Source: Jiangella asiatica (lineage in GTDB: Bacteria > Actinomycetota > Actinomycetes > Jiangellales > Jiangellaceae). Taken from it: 64,000 bases of DNA. Position 1 is the first letter of the stretch. Every line of letters starts with the position of its first letter. Made by a program: the position numbers and the translations under genes. The stretch lies in NCBI RefSeq assembly GCF_004349065.1, contig NZ_SMKZ01000024.1, forward strand, positions 28,522 through 92,521, in the 5' to 3' direction. Under the pieces are notes generated by a model. That model did no database searches. It was not told the origin of the DNA and was given only the letters and a program-made list of their open reading frames with translations. This document shows positions 10,146 to 18,966 of this stretch, one piece after another.

Positions 10146-11816
10146 ATGCGCGCGACGACGACGCCGGTGCCCGGCGCCGGTCCCCTGGTCACCGAGGTCC
10201 TGGTTGTCGGCAGCGGTCCGACCGGGCTCACCGTGGCCAACCTCCTCGGCACGTTCGGCATCACCACTTTGCTGGTCGAGCGCAACACGTCGACCAGTGA
10301 GGAGGCCAAGGCGATCAGCCTCGACGACGAGTCGCTGCGCACCCTGCAGGCGGCTGGTTTGGACGCCGAGGTGTACTCCGTCGTCGTACCGGGGACCGGC
10401 ACGCGGTACTTCTCCGCACGAGGGCGGCCGCTGTTCCACGCGCGCGGGCCGGGTCGCCGTCTTGGCCACTCGTTCAAGAACTCGTTCGCCCAGCCGGACC
10501 TGGAGCGTGTACTCGCCGCCGGACTCGCGAGGTTCCCGCACGTCACCGTGCTCTTCGGAACCGAGCTTCACGATCTCGACGAGGACTCGTCCGGTGTCGA
10601 CGCCGTGCTCACCGACGTCGATGGCCAGGAACGCCGGGTACGGGCGAGGTACGTACTCGGCTGCGACGGCGGCCGCAGTACCGTCCGCGACCTGGCCGGC
10701 ATCCAGATGACCGGCGTGACCTTTCCGGATCGGTGGCTGGTCGTCGATGCCCTCGGCGACCAGCACGACCAGCGGTACGCGATGCACGTGGGCGACTGGC
10801 GCCGCCCGCATGTCATCGTGGCCGGTCGCGACGGCCGCTGCCGCTACGAGTTCTGGCTGCGCCCGGGCGAAGCCGATCCCGGACCCGACCCGCCCTTCGA
10901 CCTGGTGCGGCGGCTCGTCGGACGCTACCGGCCACTGCGGCCGGACGACGTCGAGCGATCCGTGGTCTACGGATTTCATGCCCTGCTCGCCGAGCGCTTC
11001 AGCCACGGCCGCTGCTTCCTGCTCGGCGACGCCGCGCACATGATGCCGCCCTTCGCCGGTCAAGGCCTCAACTCCGGCGTGCGAGACGCGACGAACCTGG
11101 CCTGGAAGCTCGCGGCCGTGCTGTCCGGCCGGGCCCGGCCGACGCTGCTCGACACCTATGAGCAGGAGCGCCGGCCCCACGCGCAGGCGACCGTCGACCT
11201 GTCCGTCCGGCTCGGATCGATCGTGATGACCACGAGTCGCACCCGGGCCCTGGCTCGCGACGCTTTCGTCGCGTCGGCGATGCGGCTACCCGCCGGCCGG
11301 CGCTTCCTGGAGCAGATGCGCTACCGCCCGGCGGCCCACCTCCGCCAGGGATTTCTCGTCGGTGGCGCCGGCGGCGTCGGCGGGCGGCTCGTCGGTCGGC
11401 CACTGCCGCAACCCACCGTCCTCGCCGGCGACGACCATGCGCCGGCCAGGCTGGACGACGTCCTCGGCCCCGGCCCGACTGTTCTGGGCATCGACCTCGA
11501 ACCGGAGCTCTGGGCGGCGCTGAGCGACCTCGACCTCCGGCCGCTCGACGGACGCCGCGTCGACGTGCGGCTGGACGACCGAGCGTCGTGGTCGCGCAAC
11601 GGCCGCACGGCGGTCGCCGACCTGGACGGTCAGCTCGAGAAGACGTTCGGCCACGCTCGCGGCCGGCTGGTCTTCGTCCGGCCGGACCGGATCGTCGCCG
11701 CAGTCGTGCATCCGTCCCGGCTCGGCGGGCTCCCGGCGGCCCTGTCTCCGTACACGCCGGCGCCGGAGGACGTCGTCGCGCCGGCACCCGGTCCCGCAGC
11801 GACCCGGACCAACTGA
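10146..11816 (+). CDS. FAD-dependent aromatic monooxygenase (MhpA/PheA type)
   Basis: 556 aa. The FAD-binding GxGxxG is at VGSGPTGL (about 20-27), and the second flavin motif GDAAHMMPPFAGQG is at about 295-308, followed by DATNLAWKL. A thioredoxin-like C-terminal region of about 150 residues is consistent with the MhpA group. Members hydroxylate phenolic rings with NAD(P)H and oxygen. It starts 9 bases after the VOC gene and is followed by the FAH-family gene, so the three probably act in sequence on an aromatic substrate. Confidence 0.88.
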   Translation: MRATTTPVPGAGPLVTEVLVVGSGPTGLTVANLLGTFGITTLLVERNTSTSEEAKAISLDDESLRTLQAAGLDAEVYSVVVPGTGTRYFSARGRPLFHARGPGRRLGHSFKNSFAQPDLERVLAAGLARFPHVTVLFGTELHDLDEDSSGVDAVLTDVDGQERRVRARYVLGCDGGRSTVRDLAGIQMTGVTFPDRWLVVDALGDQHDQRYAMHVGDWRRPHVIVAGRDGRCRYEFWLRPGEADPGPDPPFDLVRRLVGRYRPLRPDDVERSVVYGFHALLAERFSHGRCFLLGDAAHMMPPFAGQGLNSGVRDATNLAWKLAAVLSGRARPTLLDTYEQERRPHAQATVDLSVRLGSIVMTTSRTRALARDAFVASAMRLPAGRRFLEQMRYRPAAHLRQGFLVGGAGGVGGRLVGRPLPQPTVLAGDDHAPARLDDVLGPGPTVLGIDLEPELWAALSDLDLRPLDGRRVDVRLDDRASWSRNGRTAVADLDGQLEKTFGHARGRLVFVRPDRIVAAVVHPSRLGGLPAALSPYTPAPEDVVAPAPGPAATRTN

Positions 11817-11861
11817 TCGATCCCGCGTCACCCACACCGTCGAATCCGAGAGAGGTTCAGC

Positions 11862-12728
11862 ATGCGACTGGCCACCATCCGGCTCCCCGACGGCGGCACG
11901 AGCGCAGCTCGCGTCGACCGCGACCGCGTGCGCGTCCTGCCCTGGCCGGACCTCGGCCGGTTGCTCGCGGACCCGAACTGGAGGCAGCTCGCACTCGTCG
12001 GCGAGACGCTGCCCGGCGAGGAGGAGCCCCAGTACGCGCCGCTCGTCCCGCACCCCAACAAAATCGTGTGCCTCGGCCTCAACTACGCCTCCCACATCGC
12101 CGAGATGGGCCGGCCGACGCCCCAGTATCCGACGCTGTTCGCGAAGTACGACGGCGCCCTCATCGGCGCGCACGACCCGGTCGTGCTCCCCGCCGTCAGC
12201 GACGCCGTCGACTGGGAGGCCGAGCTGGGTGTCGTCATCGGCGCTCCCGCCCGTCATGTCCCGCCCGACCACGCACTCGACGTCGTCGCCGGTTACACCG
12301 TCGTCAACGACGTCACCGTGCGCGACTGGCAGCACCGCACCCGCGAGTTCCTGTCCGGCAAGACGTTCGAGGCGACGACGCCCGTGGGCCCCGTCCTGGT
12401 CACCCCGGACGAGCTGCCGCCCGGAGCGAGCGGCCTCGCGATCACCTGCACGGTCGACGGCGTCGTGATGCAGCACTCGACCACCGCGGACCTACTGTTC
12501 TCGGTGGCCCGGATCGTGTCGTACGTGAGCACCATCATCACCCTCAAGCCGGGCGACCTCATCGCGACGGGGACCCCGGGCGGCGTCGGCGCCGGCCGGT
12601 CACCGGAGATCTGGCTTCGGCCGGGCAGTGAGCTCGTGACGACCATCGAAGGCATCGGCCAGCTGCACAACCGTTGCGTACGGGAGGAACGCCCGGCTCT
12701 GGCCCCCGCGTCGTCGACAACCCGCTAG
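11862..12728 (+). CDS. Fumarylacetoacetate hydrolase (FAH) family protein
   Basis: 288 aa. The catalytic FAH core begins at CLGLNYASHIAEMG; metal-binding acidic residues lie in DWEAELGVVIG (about 117-127), with the typical GYTVVNDVTVRDWQ and TGTPGGVGAG. These enzymes hydrolyse, decarboxylate or isomerise acyl-pyruvates produced by ring cleavage. It ends the plus-strand catabolic run, and its stop codon overlaps the stop codon of the convergent amidohydrolase by 4 bases, leaving no room for a separate terminator. Confidence 0.9.
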   Translation: MRLATIRLPDGGTSAARVDRDRVRVLPWPDLGRLLADPNWRQLALVGETLPGEEEPQYAPLVPHPNKIVCLGLNYASHIAEMGRPTPQYPTLFAKYDGALIGAHDPVVLPAVSDAVDWEAELGVVIGAPARHVPPDHALDVVAGYTVVNDVTVRDWQHRTREFLSGKTFEATTPVGPVLVTPDELPPGASGLAITCTVDGVVMQHSTTADLLFSVARIVSYVSTIITLKPGDLIATGTPGGVGAGRSPEIWLRPGSELVTTIEGIGQLHNRCVREERPALAPASSTTR

Positions 12729-14224
12729 CGAGGCACCGCGCGCACCGGGACTCCCGGCAGCGCGTCCGGGACGACGTCGCCGTCGCGGACGACCAGCGTG
12801 CCGCCCACCATGACGTGGCGCATCCCCACCGAAGGCAGCGAGCTGTTCGCATAGCTCGCGCGGTCGGTGATCGTCTCGGGATCGAACACCGCCAGGTCGG
12901 CGTCGCACCCCACCTGAACCCGGCCCTTGCGGCGCATCGCCGGAGCCATCTCCTCCAGCAACAGGGCCGGCAGCAGGCTGCACCTGCGCATCACCTCGAC
13001 CAGCCCGAGGTCGGCATCGTCCCTGGTGAGCATCCGAATGCTGCGCGCGTACGTGCCGGCCGTCCGCGGATGCGTGAGCCCGCCCGGCGGGAGCGGCCAT
13101 CGCATGGGGTCCGGCGGCGGCGCGGTCCAGACCAGCGGCATGGCGTCGCTGGCGATCACCGTGTCGGGGAAGCAGAGCGCACGAAGCAGGAAGCCGCGAT
13201 CGCGTGGATCGTCCTCGCGCAGGTGCTCGTCGACGACCAGGCCGCCCGGGTCGCTGGCCCGCAACCGCCGCAGGTGCTCGGCGTCACGGACGCGCTCGCC
13301 GCTGCGCAGGTGGACCAGCGAGTCCGGAGTGCGGCCGCGGCGGGCCAGAGCGTCCGGGTCCAGGAACGCCGCGCCGATCCCCGTCATGGCGAAGCCGTAC
13401 GGGTAGGCCTCGGTGGAGACCCGTGCCCCTTCCGAGCGCGCCCGGTCGACCAGCGCCAGCACCCGGTCGACATGGCGACTGGCCACGCTGTTCACGTGGC
13501 ACATGTGCGTGGGCGCGCCGGTCTCCGCGGCCGCCATGACGATCTCCTCCGCCCCGTCGACGACGCCGATCGACGGACCGCCTCCGGCGTCGCCGCGGTC
13601 CTCCACCAGCGAGCGTGCATGGGTGAACGTCACACATCCGGCAGCGGCCGCGAGCCGTGCCATCGCCAGGTACTCCTCCGATCCGGTTCCCGGCCCGTAG
13701 CCGAGCAGGATGCCGATGCCCAAAGCGCCGCCGGCGAGGTCCGCGCTGACGGTCGCGACGATCCTGTCGATCTCCTGCCGGCTGGCGGCACGTTGCCATT
13801 CCGGATGCCCGATGTTGTCGAGGATCGCGTGCTGCTTGCCCTCGGTGCGGATGCCGGCGAGCACCTCCATACGCGCCGCCGCCCATGACGCGGAGAACCC
13901 GTAGTTGACCGGCCGCCCCTCGGCCGCGGCCCGCTCGTACGCCCGGCTGATCGGACCGGCGCCGGCCTCCAGGTCCAGGGCCGTCGTGACGCCGTCGAGA
14001 GCCTGGAGCCGAAGCTCCGGAATTCCGGGCGAGTGACTGTGCAGGTCGATGAAGCCAGGAGCGACGACAAAGCCGCTCACCTCCAGGCGAAGCCGCGCCT
14101 GCGGCAGCGGTCCGGCCGCGACAACCGTCACCGTTCCAGCACTCACCCCGACGTCCCGGATCGCGTCCAACCCCGTCTCGGGGTCGAGCACACGACCACC
14201 CTCCAGCACGACATCGAACGTCAT
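12725..14224 (-). CDS. D-aminoacylase / N-acyl-D-amino-acid deacylase-like amidohydrolase
   Basis: 499-aa metal-dependent hydrolase of the amidohydrolase superfamily. The metal motif is HSH (His62 and His64 in FIDLHSHS). Later ligands are suggested by THARSLVED and THMCHVNS, and a catalytic aspartate by ASDAMP near the C-terminus. The layout matches D-aminoacylases, which remove acyl groups from N-acyl-D-amino acids. I chose the ATG at 14224 because the family's opening MTFDVVLEGGRVLDPETG starts there and ggaggggt is upstream; the frame stays open to 14353 but without homology. With the peptide importer nearby, a role in using modified amino acids or peptides is plausible. Confidence 0.82.
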   Translation of the reverse strand: MTFDVVLEGGRVLDPETGLDAIRDVGVSAGTVTVVAAGPLPQARLRLEVSGFVVAPGFIDLHSHSPGIPELRLQALDGVTTALDLEAGAGPISRAYERAAAEGRPVNYGFSASWAAARMEVLAGIRTEGKQHAILDNIGHPEWQRAASRQEIDRIVATVSADLAGGALGIGILLGYGPGTGSEEYLAMARLAAAAGCVTFTHARSLVEDRGDAGGGPSIGVVDGAEEIVMAAAETGAPTHMCHVNSVASRHVDRVLALVDRARSEGARVSTEAYPYGFAMTGIGAAFLDPDALARRGRTPDSLVHLRSGERVRDAEHLRRLRASDPGGLVVDEHLREDDPRDRGFLLRALCFPDTVIASDAMPLVWTAPPPDPMRWPLPPGGLTHPRTAGTYARSIRMLTRDDADLGLVEVMRRCSLLPALLLEEMAPAMRRKGRVQVGCDADLAVFDPETITDRASYANSSLPSVGMRHVMVGGTLVVRDGDVVPDALPGVPVRAVPR

Positions 14225-14355
14225 AGGAGCAGACCCCTCCAGGCGGAAGACTCCACGATCCCACCAGACTCCACCCGCCGCATCGTGCGCCGGCCAACGG
14301 GGCAGGCCGATGCTTCGTGCCGGACTCCAAGCCCTGAGCCCGAGCACGTACACGA

Positions 14356-14664
14356 GTGCTCAGCCGGTTCAGCCCGCTCTGCCTGCGTACGGTCTCGGAC
14401 GCGTCGCACGCGGTCGTGCAGGAGGCGAGAAACGTTGGTGTATGGGTGTTCGGCGGCGGCATCGACGAAAACGTTCCGCCTGTCATGGTCGATGGCGACG
14501 GGACCGTGGTCGAGGGCACCTACCCGCAGACGAAACAGCTCGAGGGCGGCTACACGGTGCTGGAGCTGCCCTCCCGTGAGGCGGCACTGGAATGGGCCGC
14601 GAAGATCGCGACCGCGTGCCGCTGCGCGCAGGAGGTGCGCGTCCAGTACGACCCCGCCAGCTGA
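14356..14664 (+). CDS. YCII / DGPF-domain protein, probably lacking its N-terminus
   Basis: 102 aa from a GTG. The segment from VVQEARNVGVWVFGGGID to LEGGYTVLELPSREAAL, then WAAKIATACRCAQEVRVQYDP, matches the small YCII/DGPF domain proteins common in actinobacteria. These are dimeric ferredoxin-like folds of unclear function, often encoded beside ECF sigma factors. The usual opening (a K-Y/F-L-h-S-F-P type strand) is not present in any frame upstream, so the gene may be truncated. No sigma factor gene is next to it here. Confidence 0.6.
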   Translation: MLSRFSPLCLRTVSDASHAVVQEARNVGVWVFGGGIDENVPPVMVDGDGTVVEGTYPQTKQLEGGYTVLELPSREAALEWAAKIATACRCAQEVRVQYDPAS

Positions 14665-15023
14665 CGGGCATCGTCGCGGACCGGGTATCCTCCTCAGCTC
14701 GCTCCGCGACAAGGTGGCGCACCTGCAACCGCTGCATACGCCCTGGCCAGAAGGCCGGACGTCCTTCGGTAACCAGAAACCGAACGCAGGCCACGACAGA
14801 TGGCAATCCAGACAAGCTGGAGCACCCGACCCATCCGACGCCCATGAACCACAGCAGCGTATTCACGCGAGTTCTATGGTGTCAGCGACCTCGTTCGGTG
14901 GCTCGTGCTCCCAGAATCTCGCCGGGAGAAGGTCGAGGTCGAGGACCTCGGCAGCAGCACCTACCGTCCCGACGATTCGATCGCGACGACGATTCCGGCC
15001 AGCGCTGGCCCGCCCCGACGCCG
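14665..15023. other. Gene-poor stretch of about 360 bases
   Basis: I find no reading frame with recognisable content, no tRNA and no strong hairpin. It lies between a possibly truncated gene and a lipoprotein gene, at the left edge of a patchwork region that includes a decayed integrase. Confidence 0.4.
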
Positions 15024-15545
15024 TCAATGCCCTGGGGCCGGCAAGCAACCGCCGTCGGCGATGCCCCCGCCGACGTGAAGGGTGACCTCGGTGTCGCGAA
15101 CCTCGCCGTAGACGCACCCGGACCCGGTGCTCACGCCGATGGCCAGCCCGCCGTTGGCTACCTCGGACGACCCATGGGCCTGCACGTTTTCGTAGCCCAG
15201 TGGTTGCAGGACCGCGAATGCGTCGTCCACCGTCAGCGGGCCGGCCGCGACGGCTTCGGTCAGAGCCGCGGCGATCCGGTCCCGGTGCTCGACGGCGCCG
15301 TCCCGCCATTCCGGCGGCAGCTCGCTGCGCTGCCGATAGGCGTCGTTCGCGCGCATGCCGGCGTCAGGGTCGTAGCCCACGCAGTCGTCCGGCACCAGCT
15401 GGTCGTGCACCGAAGGGCAGGCGCCAGTGGGCGAGGAACCGGCCCGCCCGTCATCGGCAATCGAGCCGCAGCCGACGAGACAGACTGCGGCCAGGATGCA
15501 GAACGCGGGGACGGCGAAAGCCTTCACCGTCTCAGCGAACAGCAC
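15024..15545 (-). CDS. Small secreted lipoprotein of unknown function
   Basis: 173 aa. The N-terminus is a lipoprotein signal: hydrophobic AFAVPAFCILAAVCLVGC with the lipobox LVGC, so the cysteine near 26 should be lipidated and the protein anchored outside the membrane. The mature part is acidic, has further cysteines (ACPSVHDQLVPDDC, SGCVYGE, GGCLPAPGH) that may form disulfides, and matches no family I recognise. The start is uncertain: GTG at 15545 or GTG at 15527, both giving the same signal peptide. It stands alone with no operon partner. Confidence 0.65.
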   Translation of the reverse strand: MLFAETVKAFAVPAFCILAAVCLVGCGSIADDGRAGSSPTGACPSVHDQLVPDDCVGYDPDAGMRANDAYRQRSELPPEWRDGAVEHRDRIAAALTEAVAAGPLTVDDAFAVLQPLGYENVQAHGSSEVANGGLAIGVSTGSGCVYGEVRDTEVTLHVGGGIADGGCLPAPGH

Positions 15546-15740
15546 CGCGTCCGCAATGTCGAGCCTCGCCTCCTCACTGTGGGGCGGGCCATGAAGTTCG
15601 TGCCGAAGCTCTCCGCACTGTGCTGCGCCTAGGCATGGTGTGATGCCGGCGCCGTTGAGCGAGCCGATGCGCGCAGGTCGCCGAGGCGCTCACGGCTGCG
15701 ACGTGCCTGATGTTCACCAAAGAGCGGCATGCCCGGCGGT

Positions 15741-16362
15741 GTCGAGCTGCGTGCGGCGCTGAAGCGGTGGGCCATCAACACCCGCCGCCGCGGCGAACCG
15801 CACCAGCCCGGCTGGGTGAGCGACACCATTGCGCTGGGCCGCCGGCCACAGCAGGCCGGCCTCCGCGCCCGCCGACACCAACGTGCTCCGCCAGCTCCTC
15901 CACAGCCTCGCAGTCCGCCTCGACGGTGGCATGCGCGCAGCCAGCCTCACATCACGGTGGCGGACGATCGGCGAGGTCGGCAAGGTCCCGTCACCACCGG
16001 AACTCACCCGCGCTCCATCACCACCTCGACACCTTCGGCACCACACCCGACGGACGCCTGTTCGTCGGCGAACGCAGCACCGACCACCTCCCCGCCCTCA
16101 CCGTGTTCCGCGTCTGGAACCGCGCTCGCCAAGCGGTGTTCGGCGCCGACGCAAGGCGCTCACTCGTGGCGCTGCGCCCCTACGACCTCCGCCACGCGGC
16201 CGTCTCCACCTGGCTCAACCCCGGCGTCCCACCGACCGAGGTCGCGACCTGGGCCGCTCACTCCGTCGACGTCTGCTCAAGATCTACGCCAAGTCCATCG
16301 ACGGCGACGACGCCGGCACCGCGCGGCGATCGAGCAGGCCTTCCGCGACTGCGGCCCCACCG
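15741..16362 (+). pseudogene. Decayed tyrosine recombinase (phage-type integrase)
   Basis: Pieces of one actinobacterial integrase appear in order but in three different frames: an N-terminal stretch LRAALKRWAINTRRRGEP from about 15750; a core-binding piece DTNVLRQLLHSLAVRLDG near 15875; the catalytic part HLDTFGTTPDGRLFVGERST from about 16020; then ALRPYDLRHAAVSTWLN with the Arg-x-x-His box; and finally LKIYAKSIDGDD and AIEQAFRDC after further frameshifts near 16270 and 16330. Much of the middle is missing. It cannot make a working recombinase. It ends against the TetR gene and marks an old integration. Confidence 0.75.
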
Positions 16363-16366
16363 CCCG

Positions 16367-16945
16367 TCAGCGATACCGGTCGATGAGGCAGCGGGCCATG
16401 TCCTTCGCCCGTTGCGCGGCCTCTCGATCCCCTTCGGCAGCGGACACTATCGAGCCCTTCATCAGGATGTGCCAGGAGCGGGCGAACGCGTCCGGGTCAC
16501 GCAAGCCCGCCTCCTGCGCCCGCTCCCGGACGATCGCCCGGATGTTCTCCAGGTATTCGATGCTCGCCGCCCCGAGCGGATGATCCCCGCCCATCTCGAG
16601 TAGCACGTTGATGAAAGAGCAGCCGTCGAACCCGTCGCTGCCGAACCAGTCGTCGAACACGTCGAAGATGGCCAGCAGCCGCTCCTCCGCGGTGGAACCC
16701 CGCTGCTCGGATCCGGCCTTCACGAAGCCGAGAGTCCATTCCTGTTCACGCCGCTCCAGGAAGGCCAGAACGAGATCGGTCTTGGACCGGAAATGCCGAT
16801 AGAACGTCGCCTTTGCCACCTTCGAACGGTCGATGACCTCGTCGACCCCGACCGCGCGGATACCGCGTCGCGCGAACAGGTCGTAGCTGGCCGACAGGAT
16901 ACGTTCTCTGGCGTCGACGGTTGGCGTCCGATCACTGTGGAGCAT
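16367..16945 (-). CDS. TetR/AcrR family transcriptional regulator
   Basis: 192 aa. The N-terminal DNA-binding domain is typical: RERILSASYDLFARRGIRAVGVDEV, then SKVAKATFYRHFRSK (about 12-60), where the recognition helix ends in TFYRHF. The C-terminal ligand-binding domain contains FDDWFGSDGFDGCSFIN and ends in a second helical region, as in the TetR_C_33 group. The ATG at 16945 gives the normal family length; the same frame stays open much further upstream but without homology. A palindrome just upstream (16966-16978) is the likely operator for self-repression. No target gene is obvious next door. Confidence 0.9.
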   Translation of the reverse strand: MLHSDRTPTVDARERILSASYDLFARRGIRAVGVDEVIDRSKVAKATFYRHFRSKTDLVLAFLERREQEWTLGFVKAGSEQRGSTAEERLLAIFDVFDDWFGSDGFDGCSFINVLLEMGGDHPLGAASIEYLENIRAIVRERAQEAGLRDPDAFARSWHILMKGSIVSAAEGDREAAQRAKDMARCLIDRYR

Positions 16946-16965
16946 GCCACGAACGCTAGCTTGTA

Positions 16966-16978
16966 ACAGACCGTCTGT
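16966..16978. promoter_or_regulatory. Probable TetR operator
   Basis: ACAGAC-C-GTCTGT is a perfect 6-1-6 inverted repeat located 21 bases upstream of the TetR start codon. The size and form match operators of TetR-family self-repressors. That this regulator binds here is inferred from position. Confidence 0.6.
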
Positions 16979-17230
16979 CTTACGGCTACCCGCTCGTTGC
17001 CCTGGTTGGCGGTAGTCGCAACCCCACGCCGCCGCGGTCTGGATCTCCATCGGCGTAGCGATACAAGCCGGGGACGACATGCCCGGGCGGGAACTCCTCC
17101 AGCACCGCACGCCCCTCATGCCAACCTCCACATCTTGCCTGGAGTTCCAGACGATGACGAATCGCATCTGGTGCGGCCTCGTCATCGTTGCTGGCTGTCG
17201 CCTAGGAAGGTCCGGTCCATCCCACGCTTT

Positions 17231-17255
17231 CCCATATGGGTATATGATAGGGGTC
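17231..17255 (+). promoter_or_regulatory. Promoter/operator region of the ArsR operon
   Basis: A perfect 10-base palindrome CCCATATGGG (17231-17240) is followed by TATGAT (17243-17248), a good -10 box. The ATG at 17256 is 7 bases after the -10, which would put transcription start on or next to the start codon, a leaderless mRNA of the kind common in actinobacteria. The AT-rich palindrome overlapping the promoter is the natural site for self-repression by the ArsR protein. No convincing -35 was found. Confidence 0.5.
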
Positions 17256-17597
17256 ATGGCACGGGCAGCGACGACGTCGGACGTCTTCAACGCGATCGCC
17301 GAGCCGCAGCGCCGGAAGATCCTTGTGCTGCTGCGGGCCGGTGAGCGGCCGGTGACCGAGTTGGCCGTGGAGCTGGGGATGACCCAGCCGGGAGCGTCCA
17401 AACACCTACGGGTGCTCCGGGAGGTCGGACTGGTGCGGGACCGCAAGGCGGGCAAGCACCGCCTGTACGGCCTTGACGCCCGCGGGCTGCGACCGGTCCA
17501 CGAGTGGACCGGCGGATTCGAGCGGTTCTGGAACGAGAGCTTCGACCGGCTGGACGCGTACGTGCGGGACCTCAAGCAGGCAAGGCAGGAGGAGTAG
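17256..17597 (+). CDS. ArsR-family transcriptional regulator
   Basis: 113 aa winged-helix repressor. The fold is visible as FNAIAEPQRRKILVLLRAG, TELAVELGMTQPGASKHLRVL (recognition helix) and the wing VRDRKAGKHRLYGLD. There is no metal-binding CxC pair, and the C-terminus (HEWTGGFERFWNESFDRLDAYV) is typical of the subgroup that sits in front of SRPBCC (AHSA1) genes. It is followed after 3 bases by such a gene, so it probably represses its own operon. An alternative start at 17244 would add four residues. Confidence 0.9.
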   Translation: MARAATTSDVFNAIAEPQRRKILVLLRAGERPVTELAVELGMTQPGASKHLRVLREVGLVRDRKAGKHRLYGLDARGLRPVHEWTGGFERFWNESFDRLDAYVRDLKQARQEE

Positions 17598-17600
17598 CTG

Positions 17601-18107
17601 ATGAGGGCGACGGGACGAGGAGCGCCGGCGCAGTCCGCGACGGCGGACCGGGAGATCGTGATCTCTCGAGTCATCAATGCCCCGCGGGAGTTGGTGTTCG
17701 AGGTGTTCACCGAGGTGCGGCACCGGTCGCGGTGGTGGGGCCCTGACGGGTTCACCACCACTACGCGGGCGTTCGAGTTCCGGGTCGGCGCGGAGTGGGA
17801 CTTCGTGATGCACGGACCGGACGGGACGGACTACTCCGAGTGGATCACCTGGACCGAGATCGCCCCGCCGGAGCGGATCGCACTGCGCCACGGTGAGTCC
17901 CGCGGCGATCCGAACGCATTCGAGTCGGTCCTGACGTTCGCGCCCGACGGGGCGGCGACCCGGATCGAGATGCGCACGGTCTTCCCCACCACGGAACTGC
18001 GTGACGAGGCGGTCGAGAAGTACCACGCGATCGAGGGCGGCCAGCAGACCCTGAGCAACCTGGCTGCCTACGTCACCGAGATCGCTCGGACACGAGTTGA
18101 GGACTGA
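17601..18107 (+). CDS. SRPBCC (AHSA1-like) ligand-binding protein
   Basis: 168 aa with the START-like fold seen in activator-of-Hsp90 homologues: an opening strand REIVISRVINAPRELVFEVF, the motif RWWGPDGFTTT, and the long C-terminal helix ending TLSNLAAYV. Such proteins bind small hydrophobic ligands in a deep cavity; biochemical roles of these ArsR-linked members are mostly unknown. It lies between the ArsR gene and a DHFR-like reductase gene. Its TGA shares one base with the ATG of the next gene. Confidence 0.88.
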   Translation: MRATGRGAPAQSATADREIVISRVINAPRELVFEVFTEVRHRSRWWGPDGFTTTTRAFEFRVGAEWDFVMHGPDGTDYSEWITWTEIAPPERIALRHGESRGDPNAFESVLTFAPDGAATRIEMRTVFPTTELRDEAVEKYHAIEGGQQTLSNLAAYVTEIARTRVED

Positions 18108-18727
18108 TGGCCGGAAAGGTGTTCTTCAGCGTATCGATGTCGCTGGACGGGTTCATCGCACCCGAATCGGTCTCGGAGTTGATGGGGCGGCAGTGGGTGG
18201 AGCTGCAGGCGTGGATGTTCCCGCTGCGGTTCATCCGGGAGAACTTGAGTCTCGGCGAGGGCGGCAAGGGGGGACGCGACAACGACATCGTGCGGGAGAC
18301 GTTCGAGCGCACCGGCGCGAGCGTCATGGGCAAGCGCATGTTCGACGCCGGCGAGCAGATGTGGCCGGAGAACGCCCCGTTCCATACACCGGTGTTCGTC
18401 GTGACGCACGAGAAGCGTGATCCCTGGGAGCGGCTGGGCGGCACAACCTTCCACTTCGTGAACGACGGCATCGAGCCAGCGCTCGACCAGGCCCGCGAGG
18501 CCGCCGGCGACCGCGACGTCCGCATCGCCGGCGGCGGCGCAACGATCCTCGAGTACCTGAGCGCCGGCCTGATCGACGAGTTCACGATCGCGCTCTCACC
18601 CGTGCTCTTCGGCTCCGGAATCCGCCTGTTCGAGGGCGTCGACGCCGCCCGCGTGGCCCTCGAGCCGCTACATGCGGAGCCAACCGATCGGGTCACCCAC
18701 CTGAGCTACGCAGTGCGAAAGCGGTGA
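18107..18727 (+). CDS. Dihydrofolate-reductase-like (RibD C-terminal) family protein
   Basis: 206 aa. It opens with KVFFSVSMSLDGFIA and contains GASVMGKRMFD, PVFVVTHEKRDPW, VRIAGGGATILEYL and the closing LIDEFTIALSPVLFGSGIRLF, the standard layout of this NADPH-binding family. Members are widespread in actinobacteria; they are related to DHFR and RibD but usually have no proven substrate. It is the third gene of the ArsR operon, joined to the SRPBCC gene through TGATG. Confidence 0.88.
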   Translation: MAGKVFFSVSMSLDGFIAPESVSELMGRQWVELQAWMFPLRFIRENLSLGEGGKGGRDNDIVRETFERTGASVMGKRMFDAGEQMWPENAPFHTPVFVVTHEKRDPWERLGGTTFHFVNDGIEPALDQAREAAGDRDVRIAGGGATILEYLSAGLIDEFTIALSPVLFGSGIRLFEGVDAARVALEPLHAEPTDRVTHLSYAVRKR

Positions 18728-18966
18728 CTGTCTGATCTCTGCGCCACGGGCGGGGCCAGGGGAGGGTGAGATTCGAAGCTCTGAGCATCGGGAGGCTGTC
18801 TCTTCGAGGCTATTCGCCCCACGTGAATACGACCGGGCAGAGCCACCGGGAGACCTGGCCGCATGGCTGGTCACCGACGAGCATGGCAGGGTCGGCTCCG
18901 TCACTGTCGTACGGGCGTCGGAGTTCCATCGGGCGCACGTACCACGTCCCGGTTCCCTGGCGAGGA

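Noticed and set aside
16946..17761. Upstream extension of the TetR frame on the minus strand
   Set aside because: The extension runs antisense through the ArsR gene and shows no homology; the family start is at 16945.
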